NCBI GenBank assembly: GCA_945889235.1
Contig: CAMDBK010000172.1
Coordinates: forward strand, 1 to 6,733
Direction: 5' to 3'
Length of the DNA stretch: 6,733 bases
DNA from: Chitinophaga pinensis
GTDB taxonomy: Bacteria; Bacteroidota; Bacteroidia; SXHM01
The notes beneath the pieces were generated by a model that saw nothing but the letters and a program-made list of their open reading frames with translations, was not told the DNA's origin and did no database searches. Shown in pieces: positions 1 to 5,578 of this stretch. Positions within the stretch are counted from its first letter, which is position 1; each line of letters starts with the position of its first letter. Both the position numbers and the translations under genes were made by a program.

Positions 1-623
1 TAATAGCCATACCCCACATCCGCGGTGGAAGTGAGAAAGGTGAAGAGTGGTACAGGGCAGGTTACAAAACCACCAAACCCAATACCTGGAAAGACTTTAT
101 AAGTTGTGGGCAATACCTTGTTCAAAAGGGGTATACCTCACCCACAAAATTGGCGGGTACCGGCACCAGTGCAGGCGGTATTATGATTAGTCGCGCCATT
201 ACAGAACAGCCTTCGTTATTTGCAGCTGCCATTTGTAATGTAGGTTGCGCCAATGCGCTGCGCCTTGAGTTCGGGTCAAATGGTCCAGTTAATATTCCTG
301 AGTTTGGAACGGTAACAGACAGTATTGAATGCAAAGCCTTGTATGAAATGGATGGTATGCAGCACGTTGTTAAGGGAACAAAGTATCCTGCTGTTTTATG
401 TGTTGCGGGTTGGAATGACCCGCGCGTAATAGCCTGGCAGCCCGGAAAACTTGCTGCAGCTTTGCAGAATGCAACTACATCTGAAAAGCCGGTGTTGATG
501 AAGGTAAACTACGATAACGGACATTTTACCGAAGACAAAAATGTAACCTTTGCCAACTTTGCCGACCAGTTTTCTTTTGTAATGTGGCAATGCGGGCATC
601 CTGATTTTCAGGAGAAGAATTAA
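1..623 (+). CDS. Prolyl oligopeptidase-family (S9) serine peptidase, C-terminal part (5' end outside window)
   Basis: Reading from base 3 gives 206 residues of an alpha/beta-hydrolase catalytic domain, ending at TAA 621-623. All three members of the S9 triad are visible. The nucleophile Ser is in GTGTSAGG (codon 168-170), the Asp in GWNDPRV (codon 417-419) and the His in DNGHF (codon 522-524). The fragment opens with PHIRGGSEKGEEWYRAG, matching the conserved RGG.E.G..W...G segment just before the catalytic Ser in oligopeptidase B and prolyl oligopeptidase. Family members hydrolyse short peptides after Pro or basic residues, but specificity cannot be read here because the beta-propeller and any signal peptide lie upstream of the window. 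The usual GGSNGG nucleophile elbow is GTSAGG here, so this is a divergent subgroup. No typical terminator follows. The family is secure, the exact enzyme is not. Confidence 0.9.
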   Translation, partial: IAIPHIRGGSEKGEEWYRAGYKTTKPNTWKDFISCGQYLVQKGYTSPTKLAGTGTSAGGIMISRAITEQPSLFAAAICNVGCANALRLEFGSNGPVNIPEFGTVTDSIECKALYEMDGMQHVVKGTKYPAVLCVAGWNDPRVIAWQPGKLAAALQNATTSEKPVLMKVNYDNGHFTEDKNVTFANFADQFSFVMWQCGHPDFQEKN

Positions 624-679
624 ACCGTCTTCAATGCTTGTATTTCTTTTGCCACACGGGGTATTTATTTTCTGAAGTT

Positions 680-703
680 GTATAACGGCACTGCCGTTTA
701 TAC
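680..703. repeat. Imperfect palindrome / hairpin in the S9 peptidase-SiaC spacer
   Basis: GTATAACGGC (680-689) and GCCGTTTATAC (693-703) are inverted copies around the three-base loop ACT, with a single extra T in the right arm. No T-run follows on either strand, so it is not a standard intrinsic terminator. It is the most structured part of the 624-803 spacer, which holds no ORF I can support. A shorter TGCC/GGCA inverted pair (726-738) lies downstream, and AGTTGT (676-681) and ACAACT (720-725) form an outer pair. The function is unknown: it could be a stabilising 3' structure for the peptidase mRNA or a dispersed intergenic repeat unit. Confidence 0.5.
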
Positions 704-803
704 GGAGAAAATAGTGCGGAACAACTGCCGCTCAGGCAATAAAAGTGTAACCATACAACCTGAACAGGCGTAATAGCGTTGAAAAATTTCAAAATTAATA
801 CCT

Positions 804-1172
804 ATGATTAATATTCCCGGGACTCATAAAACACCTTATTTGCAATTTGACAATGAACTAGGAAACCTGATTATCAGGGGTAAATCATTTTCCGAAAATT
901 CTCTTGAATTTTACAAACCACTAATTGAAAAGATTAAAGAATACAAAAAGGCACCTTGTGCTTTAACTGTAATAGATATAAAATTAGAATATATTAATTC
1001 CAGTTCATCAAAATCAATTCAGGATATTATTCGTGAGTTTGAATCCATGAAAGAATTATCCAAAATTATTGTCAACTGGAGTTATGAAGTTGATGATGAA
1101 GATATGCTTGAGGCTGGCGAAGATTATCAAAGCAAAACTTGTCTGCCATTTAATCTGGTTGCAATAGCTTAA
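804..1172 (+). CDS. SiaC-like (DUF1987) regulatory phosphoprotein
   Basis: The 122-residue product has the full length and signature of the DUF1987/SiaC family. It opens with TPYLQFD and IIRGKSFSENSLEFYKPL (residues 10-40), followed by the core LEYINSSSSKSIQDI (61-75) and the near-invariant VNWSYEVDDEDMLEAGEDY (90-108), ending in LPFN. In Pseudomonas aeruginosa SiaC is a small cytosolic protein phosphorylated on a Thr by SiaB, dephosphorylated by the PP2C phosphatase SiaA, and able to activate the diguanylate cyclase SiaD. The family usually has Thr in the NTSSxK stretch; here residue 66 is Ser, which could still be phosphorylated. No kinase, phosphatase or cyclase partner is in this window, so the gene looks like an orphan. 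ATG 804 is the only sensible start. No Shine-Dalgarno and no clear TAnnTTTG box precede it. Its job in this organism is not known. Confidence 0.88.
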   Translation: MINIPGTHKTPYLQFDNELGNLIIRGKSFSENSLEFYKPLIEKIKEYKKAPCALTVIDIKLEYINSSSSKSIQDIIREFESMKELSKIIVNWSYEVDDEDMLEAGEDYQSKTCLPFNLVAIA

Positions 1173-1278
1173 ATACCCTTGTCGGGGTTCAATAGCTATC
1201 TGAAAGTAATCCTTCTCTGGTGGATTGCGATTTTTGAATCCAACATTAATGCCTTTTTTTACCTCTGCCAATTAAAAA

Positions 1279-1297
1279 TAACAGGCTAAGCCTGTTA
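1279..1297. repeat. Small hairpin next to the main terminator
   Basis: TAACAGGCT (1279-1287) and AGCCTGTTA (1289-1297) are perfect inverted repeats around one base; in practice a 6-bp stem with a larger loop would form. On the minus strand it is followed by ATTTTT, so it could act as a back-up terminator for the T9SS-substrate gene behind the stronger hairpin at 1301-1333. On the plus strand it is followed by A-rich sequence and would not terminate. Confidence 0.55.
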
Positions 1298-1300
1298 ATA

Positions 1301-1333
1301 AAAAAAGCCCCGCAATTTTTGCGGGGCTTTTTT
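1301..1333. terminator. Bidirectional Rho-independent terminator
   Basis: GCCCCGCAA (1307-1315) pairs perfectly with TTGCGGGGC (1319-1327) across a TTT loop. The stem is flanked by six A on the left (1301-1306) and six T on the right (1328-1333), so both strands read as a GC-rich stem followed by a U-run. It lies 15 bases past the stop of the minus-strand T9SS-substrate gene and about 130 bases past the stop of the plus-strand SiaC-like gene, so it can serve both convergent genes. The stretch 1173-1278 before it holds no gene I can support. Confidence 0.95.
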
Positions 1334-1348
1334 ATAATCATTTTCTTA

Positions 1349-3247
1349 TTATCGTATCAGTGTTATTGTTCCCTTATCAAGGGTTTCCTTATCCTGGAAG
1401 ATGGCTATATCATTGCCTGAAGCAAGTTTGGCTTTCAGCGTGTAGAAATAAGTTCCGGCAGGTGCTGTTGAGCCGGCAGTTGTTTTTCCATCCCAGGCAA
1501 TTTCAGGTGCATTGGTTTCATAAATCTGAGTTCCCCAGCGGTTGAAAACACGGAAAGTAAATTCGCTTATATTACTGTTGCGGATTTTAAATACATCATT
1601 GTACCCATCACCGTTTGGTGTAAACACGTTGGGAACAATTAATCCTTCAATTACATTGATAGGTTTGTAAGCAGTGTCCAAACATCCGTCAGGGCTGGTG
1701 GCAACCATCATTACATTGTAGGTTCCGATAGGGTCGTAAGTGTGATAAGGATTTTGATTAACAGAAGTTGACCCGTCATTAAAATCCCAAAACCATGAAA
1801 CAGTATTTGTACTTGAGTCATGGAAAGAAATCAAATCGTTTACAAAAACATCATCGGGGTTGTTATAGTTATAAGTCCCGTTAGGGTTGGGATTCGGATA
1901 TTCATTTACTGTTCCGAAAATAGCATGTGGAAGAGAAAGAATATCTACGAGAAAACTTCCTACCAGTGAAGGACATGGAACATATCCGTTTTGGTTATCA
2001 ATTGTTTCTATAACATTAATTGTCCCGAAAGGAACATCATTCCAGATAACAGTTGCTGAAGTAGCTGTTGTGCCTATAATTGTTCCTTCTAGAGAGTCAA
2101 CTGTAAATTCATAAGTTCCATTAGTGTTTGGAACAATACTGTAAGTGGTTACAACATCTGCACAAATAACATCTATACCAAAAAGAGGTGGAGCGGGAGG
2201 AATTTTATAAGCAAGAGTAAATGGCTCAGGAGAAAAACTATTAACAGCATTCTTTCTTACAAAAACTGTAGGGGAGCCTGTTACCGATGCAGTAATTCCA
2301 ATGTTTTCCCATCTGTTAGTTGTTGTGTTCCACTGAACAAGGCCATTGTATGCACCCTGATCCTGAGAAAAAGTTTCGTCATAAGAAAGTGCAAGGTCGG
2401 CATTATCATTTCCTTCGGGATGATTGATTTTGTACCAGTAGTTATCGTTTACATAACAAATAGTTGTGTCATGAGCAGAAGTTGGTTTTGTATAGTCATT
2501 CGGGTCAGGTATATCATCTACAATTGGATCTGTATTCACAAGTCTTACTGTAAACCTGTTGGGTAAAGAAGTTGTTGGTCTGATTAATACAGGTCTGTAT
2601 TCTCGAACAATGCCTTGTGTTGAACCAACAGGAAATTCATAATCAGCCGTATTTAAAGTTCTGCGTGAAAGGCTTCCTGATTCGAGACTGCTGACAAAAC
2701 CGGTTGTACGGGTTATAGCACCAGTATTGGTGTTTTCAACATTCATTGTGTATTTGTCCGTCCACAATTCTCTGTCATTTAAAGCAAGCTCGTTGGTAAC
2801 AAACTGGTCGGTAAACTGAATTTCTTTTCTGTCTGTACCTGCAAGTTCCAAATCAAAAAAGTAAGAAGGTGAAATACCCGTAATTCCCTGAGTTGCTCCG
2901 TCCAGCAATACTTTACCGGTTCCTGCATAAAATAAATTATTGTTTCTCCAGTCGCCTTCAACCATAAAAATTCCATCATTTCCAGGCAGTGGACTTCCGT
3001 TTCCACCTAATTGCGCATCGTTAACAATATTCCCGTCAATATCCATTGTGCCAAGGTTAACGAGTATACCGGCCTGGTTATCCACATGCCCGTCAACATA
3101 TACTAATCCTCCGGTATTAATATAGAACATAGCACCGTCATTGGTAAGAGTTGCTATCTGAGCACTTGTGGGTAATGCAAAGGAAAAAACAGATGCGGTT
3201 ATAAAACTGATTCCTTTAATTGCTTTGGTAAAGCTTTTAGCTATCAT
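1349..3247 (-). CDS. Secreted T9SS type B sorting-domain (gliding motility-associated C-terminal domain) protein with PKD domain
   Basis: This 632-residue protein has a Sec signal peptide at residues 1-29 (basic start, hydrophobic core, TSA cleavage site before Gln30). An Asn/Gly-rich beta-strand region follows (about 40-130, including GGLVYVDGHVDNQAG). A long region of no family I recognise covers about 130-355. A PKD/Ig-like segment (361-435, Cys362 and Cys425) precedes a typical PKD domain (about 465-525) with WFWDFNDGS and YHTYDPIGTYNV. The C-terminal domain from about 536 opens with VPNVFTPNGDGYNDVF, has FNRWG and WDGK, and ends in GTITLIR, the classic type B (CHU_C) sorting signal. T9SS recognises this tail to carry the protein across the outer membrane. 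The product is probably surface-attached or released; an adhesive or cell-wall role is inference, and no enzymatic domain is visible. ATG 3245-3247 suits the signal peptide. A good promoter lies upstream and the terminator at 1301-1333 follows. Confidence 0.93.
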   Translation of the reverse strand: MIAKSFTKAIKGISFITASVFSFALPTSAQIATLTNDGAMFYINTGGLVYVDGHVDNQAGILVNLGTMDIDGNIVNDAQLGGNGSPLPGNDGIFMVEGDWRNNNLFYAGTGKVLLDGATQGITGISPSYFFDLELAGTDRKEIQFTDQFVTNELALNDRELWTDKYTMNVENTNTGAITRTTGFVSSLESGSLSRRTLNTADYEFPVGSTQGIVREYRPVLIRPTTSLPNRFTVRLVNTDPIVDDIPDPNDYTKPTSAHDTTICYVNDNYWYKINHPEGNDNADLALSYDETFSQDQGAYNGLVQWNTTTNRWENIGITASVTGSPTVFVRKNAVNSFSPEPFTLAYKIPPAPPLFGIDVICADVVTTYSIVPNTNGTYEFTVDSLEGTIIGTTATSATVIWNDVPFGTINVIETIDNQNGYVPCPSLVGSFLVDILSLPHAIFGTVNEYPNPNPNGTYNYNNPDDVFVNDLISFHDSSTNTVSWFWDFNDGSTSVNQNPYHTYDPIGTYNVMMVATSPDGCLDTAYKPINVIEGLIVPNVFTPNGDGYNDVFKIRNSNISEFTFRVFNRWGTQIYETNAPEIAWDGKTTAGSTAPAGTYFYTLKAKLASGNDIAIFQDKETLDKGTITLIR

Positions 3248-3287
3248 ATTAATGTATTGGTCGGTTATTTCGTTCTTGTAAAGCCTA

Positions 3288-3320
3288 CAAATATAAACTA
3301 ACCTGATTTAGATTTCCAAA
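3288..3320 (-). promoter_or_regulatory. Bacteroidota-type promoter of the T9SS-substrate gene
   Basis: On the minus strand TTTG (3320-3317) is followed after 21 bases by TATATTTG (3295-3288), matching the -33 TTTG / -7 TAnnTTTG promoter recognised by the Bacteroidota primary sigma factor. Transcription should start a few bases downstream, giving a leader of about 33-40 bases before the ATG at 3247. This is the only promoter in the window with a clear -33 element, full -7 consensus and an ordinary-length leader. Confidence 0.72.
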
Positions 3321-3369
3321 TTTAATTATAAATACTCTGATAATTAATGTGTTGCAGGTTTAAATCAGG
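3302..3369. repeat. Nested inverted repeats between gldC and the T9SS-substrate gene
   Basis: An outer pair, CCTGATTTA (3302-3310) and TAAATCAGG (3361-3369), encloses an inner pair, TTAATTAT (3322-3329) and ATAATTAA (3340-3347), with a 10-base loop. The outer right arm overlaps the last bases of gldC including its stop codon, and the -33 element of the downstream gene lies between the arms. AACCTG (3300-3305) can alternatively pair with CAGGTT (3355-3360). The stems are AT-rich without a U-run, so a classic terminator is unlikely; an mRNA 3' structure or operator is possible. Confidence 0.5.
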
Positions 3370-3709
3370 GCTTTTTCTGCAATATTTCCAGTTTTTCGGC
3401 AAAATGTTCACAAAAATCCAGCATGTCTGCAGCCATCTTGTCTTCTGAAATGGAACGCTTCAAAGTATCGGACATGGAAAGAAGCGTTTGATGAAAAAAC
3501 CGTTTCATTTCATCTACCTGCATGTCTTTTGTCCAAAGGTCAATTTTCAGTGTTGATTCAGTTTTTGGATCCCAAACGGCAAGCATGATAGCCTTGCAGC
3601 TTTCATCTTTGTTCATACCTGCATCGCTGGCTTTCCAGGTTATGGTTTCGGGAAGTTTGTTTTCGTCAAGGGTTACGTTGAATTTTATTTCGGATGCTGT
3701 CATCTTCAT
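3365..3709 (-). CDS. gldC: Gliding motility protein GldC
   Basis: The 114-residue product matches GldC over its whole length. It starts MKMTASEIKFNVTLDENKLPETITW, with the SEIKF.V.LDEN.(V/L)PE.I.W start typical of the family. The core AIMLAVWDPK....LKIDLWTKDMQVDEMKRFFHQTLLSMSDT (about 40-82) is the strongest signature, and DFCEHFAEKLEIL closes the protein. GldC was found through Flavobacterium johnsoniae gliding mutants. It has no signal peptide and is expected in the cytoplasm, and its biochemical role is unresolved. In F. johnsoniae it is paired with gldB, which is not next to it here. I chose ATG 3707-3709. An in-frame TTG twelve bases upstream would add MRKK, but that codon lies inside the TACATTTG promoter box. 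ATG 3701-3703 (residue 3) is an alternative. The gene follows the NUDIX gene by 45 bases on the same strand. Confidence 0.93.
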   Translation of the reverse strand: MKMTASEIKFNVTLDENKLPETITWKASDAGMNKDESCKAIMLAVWDPKTESTLKIDLWTKDMQVDEMKRFFHQTLLSMSDTLKRSISEDKMAADMLDFCEHFAEKLEILQKKP

Positions 3710-3718
3710 TTTTTTTCG

Positions 3719-3726
3719 CAAATGTA
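3719..3726 (-). promoter_or_regulatory. -7 box of the gldC promoter
   Basis: The minus strand reads TACATTTG (3726-3719), an exact TAnnTTTG box followed by C, with nine bases between it and the gldC ATG at 3709. Transcription would start about 2-4 bases before the ATG, so the mRNA would be almost leaderless. No TTG is seen at the expected -33 distance, so the promoter rests on the -7 box and its position alone. It suggests gldC can be transcribed apart from the NUDIX gene upstream. Confidence 0.6.
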
Positions 3727-3754
3727 GAATTTGTTTGAAGCTAATTTTCAGGAA

Positions 3755-4369
3755 CTATTTTTCTTCAGATAAATAATTTTTCATTACAACTTGTATAGAA
3801 GGATAAGCATTGCTAAGTAATTCAGGAATTTTTTTGTGTGAAGCCCAGCAGGCATCGGTAATATTTTCTTCGGTTTGTACTTTCAAAGGTCTGTTATCGG
3901 CAGTAGTCATACTAAACCAGTGTGATGCTTTTACAATATTTTTATTTTTCAGTTGATAAGTGTGGTATGTTGTTAAAAGGTTGCCTGTAATTGTAAGTTT
4001 ACTTATTCCACATTCTTCTTCTACCTCTCTGATGGCAGCTTGTTCAAGTGTTTCACCTTCATCTACTTTTCCTTTGGGTAAATCCCATTTGCCAAGACGA
4101 AAAATAAAAAGCAATTTATTCTCAGCGTTTTTAACCACGCCTCCTGCTGCATCAATCAATTTATAGAGCTTCAGAAATTCATTCCACATAGCTTCTACAT
4201 CACCTGTAATGGTAAGGATTTGAACTGAGCTTAAATCCATCAGCTCAATTGCCTGTTTCAGGTTTTGCAATTCGCTGTAAGCTATAAGCAATGATCCTTG
4301 TCCGTTTTCAAATCGGTTGGTTCTTGGTGCAAGAATAAATGGTTTGTCGTTGATGAAAATTTTATACAC
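3755..4369 (-). CDS. NUDIX hydrolase with a roughly 70-residue N-terminal extension
   Basis: The 204-residue protein has a perfect Nudix box, GX5EX7REUXEEXGU, at residues 100-122 (G100, E106, R114, E115, E118, E119, G121), the Mg2+-binding catalytic helix that cleaves diphosphates linked to another moiety. The preceding KWDLPKGK and AAGGVV (74-79) strands fit the Nudix fold, and HWFSM plus a C-terminal helix complete it. Residues 1-70 (MYKIFINDKPFIL...) lie before the fold and match no family I recognise. Substrate cannot be read from the sequence: nucleotide sugars, (d)NTPs, ADP-ribose and dinucleoside polyphosphates are all used in this superfamily. The start is GTG 4367-4369; no ATG is available near the conserved N terminus. 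It diverges from pyrE with 26 bases between start codons and precedes gldC on the same strand. Confidence 0.92.
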   Translation of the reverse strand: MYKIFINDKPFILAPRTNRFENGQGSLLIAYSELQNLKQAIELMDLSSVQILTITGDVEAMWNEFLKLYKLIDAAGGVVKNAENKLLFIFRLGKWDLPKGKVDEGETLEQAAIREVEEECGISKLTITGNLLTTYHTYQLKNKNIVKASHWFSMTTADNRPLKVQTEENITDACWASHKKIPELLSNAYPSIQVVMKNYLSEEK

Positions 4370-4381
4370 AAGGAAAAAAAT

Positions 4382-4401
4382 TACTTTTGCGGCAAATGCT
4401 A
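4382..4401. promoter_or_regulatory. Divergent promoter core between the NUDIX gene and pyrE
   Basis: On the plus strand TACTTTTG (4382-4389) is an exact TAnnTTTG -7 box, six bases before the pyrE ATG at 4396, predicting an essentially leaderless pyrE mRNA. On the minus strand the same region reads TAGCATTTG (4401-4393), a near match with one extra base in the spacer, placed 23 bases before the NUDIX GTG. The two boxes face each other around TTTGC-G-GCAAA (4386-4396). No good -33 element is seen for pyrE. The plus box is convincing, the minus box is tentative. Confidence 0.6.
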
Positions 4402-5037
4402 TATACTAAAGAAACAGCCCTCAAAGTTGCAGAACAATTACTGCAAATCAAAGCAATAAAACTTTCAGTTGACAAACCTTTTACCTGGGCTTCGGGCTGG
4501 AAGTCGCCAATTTATTGTGATAACCGCCTTTCACTTTCGTATCCTAAAGTGCGAAATTATATACGAAGAGAATTGGTTTCAGCAGTGGTGGAAAAATTCG
4601 GTGAGCCCGATGTTATTGCAGGAGTTGCAACCGGTGCAATTGCCTGGGGAGCTTTAGTAGCGCAGGATTTAGGACTTCCTTTTGTTTATGTCCGTGCGAG
4701 TGCTAAAGGTCACGGACTCGCCAACATGATTGAAGGACATATTGAAAGCGGACAATCAGCTGTAGTTGTAGAAGATTTAATTTCAACCGGAATGAGTAGT
4801 TTGAAAGCTGTGAGCGCCTTGCGTGATGCAGGTTGTAAGGTAAACGGAATGGTTTCTATCTTTACTTACGGATTTGAAGAAGCTGAAAAAAATTTCAAAA
4901 ACGATAAATGCAGACTGGTTTCGCTTAGTGATTATGAAAGCCTGATAAAGCAGGCAGTAATCTCTCAATACATCAAAGAGGGCAATATAAAATCACTTGC
5001 TGCCTGGCGAAATAACCCAAGTGTTTGGGGCGTTTGA
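4396..5037 (+). CDS. pyrE: Orotate phosphoribosyltransferase
   Basis: OPRTase joins orotate to PRPP to give orotidine 5'-monophosphate, the fifth step of de novo UMP synthesis, in the cytosol. From ATG 4396 the product is 213 residues, the usual length. The PRPP-binding motif VVVEDLISTGMSS is at 123-135. The flexible catalytic loop is YVRASAKGHGLANMIEG at 98-114, with Arg100, Lys104 and His106. The orotate side shows FTWASGWKSPIYCDNR at 29-44 and GVATGAIAWG at 76-85. The first Lys of the RK..K.HG loop seen in enterobacterial enzymes is Ala101 here; the downstream Lys is kept, so activity is expected. A TTG nine bases upstream (4387) would also be in frame, but it lies within the promoter box, so I prefer the ATG. 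No other pyr gene is nearby. The TGA stop directly abuts the stop of the convergent haem-protein gene. Confidence 0.96.
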   Translation: MLYTKETALKVAEQLLQIKAIKLSVDKPFTWASGWKSPIYCDNRLSLSYPKVRNYIRRELVSAVVEKFGEPDVIAGVATGAIAWGALVAQDLGLPFVYVRASAKGHGLANMIEGHIESGQSAVVVEDLISTGMSSLKAVSALRDAGCKVNGMVSIFTYGFEEAEKNFKNDKCRLVSLSDYESLIKQAVISQYIKEGNIKSLAAWRNNPSVWGV

Positions 5038-5535
5038 TTAATCTTTTTCTTCTACTTCCGGAGCACTTCCCGGGTTTTTTGTTTTAATCTGTTGTCTTAT
5101 TTCTTTACTCAAGTTTATCAGAATTGTTTTTTGGTCTTCAGAAAGTTTGGCGTTTCCGTGAAGCAATGTATAAGAGAATAAAGGCATTTCATTTTCAGTA
5201 ACTAACTCTTCCAGTTCTTCCATTTTTTTGAATTGTTTGCGTGGTTTGTAGTCAGCAAACTCATCGAAATTTAATTCTTCTTTTCCTTCACCAACATGGT
5301 TTTGCAACCACCATGCAACAGGCTGTATACTTGCATACCACGGGTAAACTGTGTTATTGCTATGGCAATCATAACACGATGTTTTCAAAATGTTTTCAAC
5401 TTCAGCGGAAACTTCAAATTGCTTGGAAATATGATTCGGTTTTTCACCTTTATTTTGATTTTTTGATATGCCGAAAAACTGAATAATAATTAAACTGACA
5501 CATAAAATAATCAGAAAGATTTTAATGAATTTCAT
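5038..5535 (-). CDS. Membrane-anchored haem-binding (Haem_bd, c-type) protein
   Basis: The 165-residue product has one hydrophobic N-terminal segment at residues 4-22, an uncleaved anchor or signal peptide, so the rest should face the periplasm. It carries a single CXXCH haem c attachment site, CYDCH at 54-58, followed by SNNTVYPWY and PVAWWLQNHVGEGKEELNF (72-90). Next come KKMEELEELV and NEMPLFSYTLLH (115-126), where Met117 is the likely distal ligand. This is the layout of the Haem_bd family, common in Bacteroidota. Family members are small cytochrome-like proteins; the electron partner is unknown and no other redox gene is in the window. The tail is charged (EVEEKD). ATG 5533-5535 starts directly at the basic-hydrophobic signal. 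The gene follows the biotin ligase by 26 bases on the same strand but has its own promoter box. Confidence 0.9.
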   Translation of the reverse strand: MKFIKIFLIILCVSLIIIQFFGISKNQNKGEKPNHISKQFEVSAEVENILKTSCYDCHSNNTVYPWYASIQPVAWWLQNHVGEGKEELNFDEFADYKPRKQFKKMEELEELVTENEMPLFSYTLLHGNAKLSEDQKTILINLSKEIRQQIKTKNPGSAPEVEEKD

Positions 5536-5549
5536 AAAATATTTTTTTG

Positions 5550-5578
5550 CAAAGTTAATTTCTAAATCCTGAAAACAA
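5550..5578 (-). promoter_or_regulatory. Promoter of the haem-binding protein gene
   Basis: On the minus strand TTG (5578-5576) is followed after 18 bases by TAACTTTG (5557-5550), an exact -7 box followed by CA. Fourteen bases separate the box from the ATG at 5535, giving a leader of about 7-9 bases. The -33 half lies in the last codons of the biotin ligase gene (stop at 5562-5564). The gene may therefore be transcribed both from here and by read-through from the ligase. Confidence 0.62.

Noticed and set aside
680..800. Possible integron attC-like site
   Set aside because: The palindrome lacks the paired R/L box layout of attC sites, and no integrase or cassette series is visible in the window.
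1162..1197. Direct repeat CAATAGCT at 1162-1169 and 1190-1197
   Set aside because: Only eight bases, two copies, one inside coding sequence; expected by chance in AT-rich DNA.
1056..1271. Minus-strand ORF of 71 codons overlapping the end of the SiaC-like gene, with a protein-like stretch around EKDYFQIAIEPRQGY
   Set aside because: It starts at a TTG, overlaps a clearly real gene in antisense for over half its length and matches no family I know. A decayed gene remnant at 1173-1270 cannot be excluded.
2779..3006. Minus-strand ORF of 75 codons inside the T9SS-substrate gene
   Set aside because: It is an out-of-frame reading of the same strand, entirely inside a well-supported secreted protein gene, with no domain or start signal.
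3522..3776. Plus-strand ORF of 84 codons antisense to gldC
   Set aside because: Hydrophobic content comes from reading the opposite strand of gldC; no promoter or family match.
5241..5486. Plus-strand ORF of 81 codons antisense to the haem-binding protein gene
   Set aside because: It is the shadow of a gene with a clear CXXCH motif, and its composition (His/Gln/Cys-rich) is unlike real proteins in this window.
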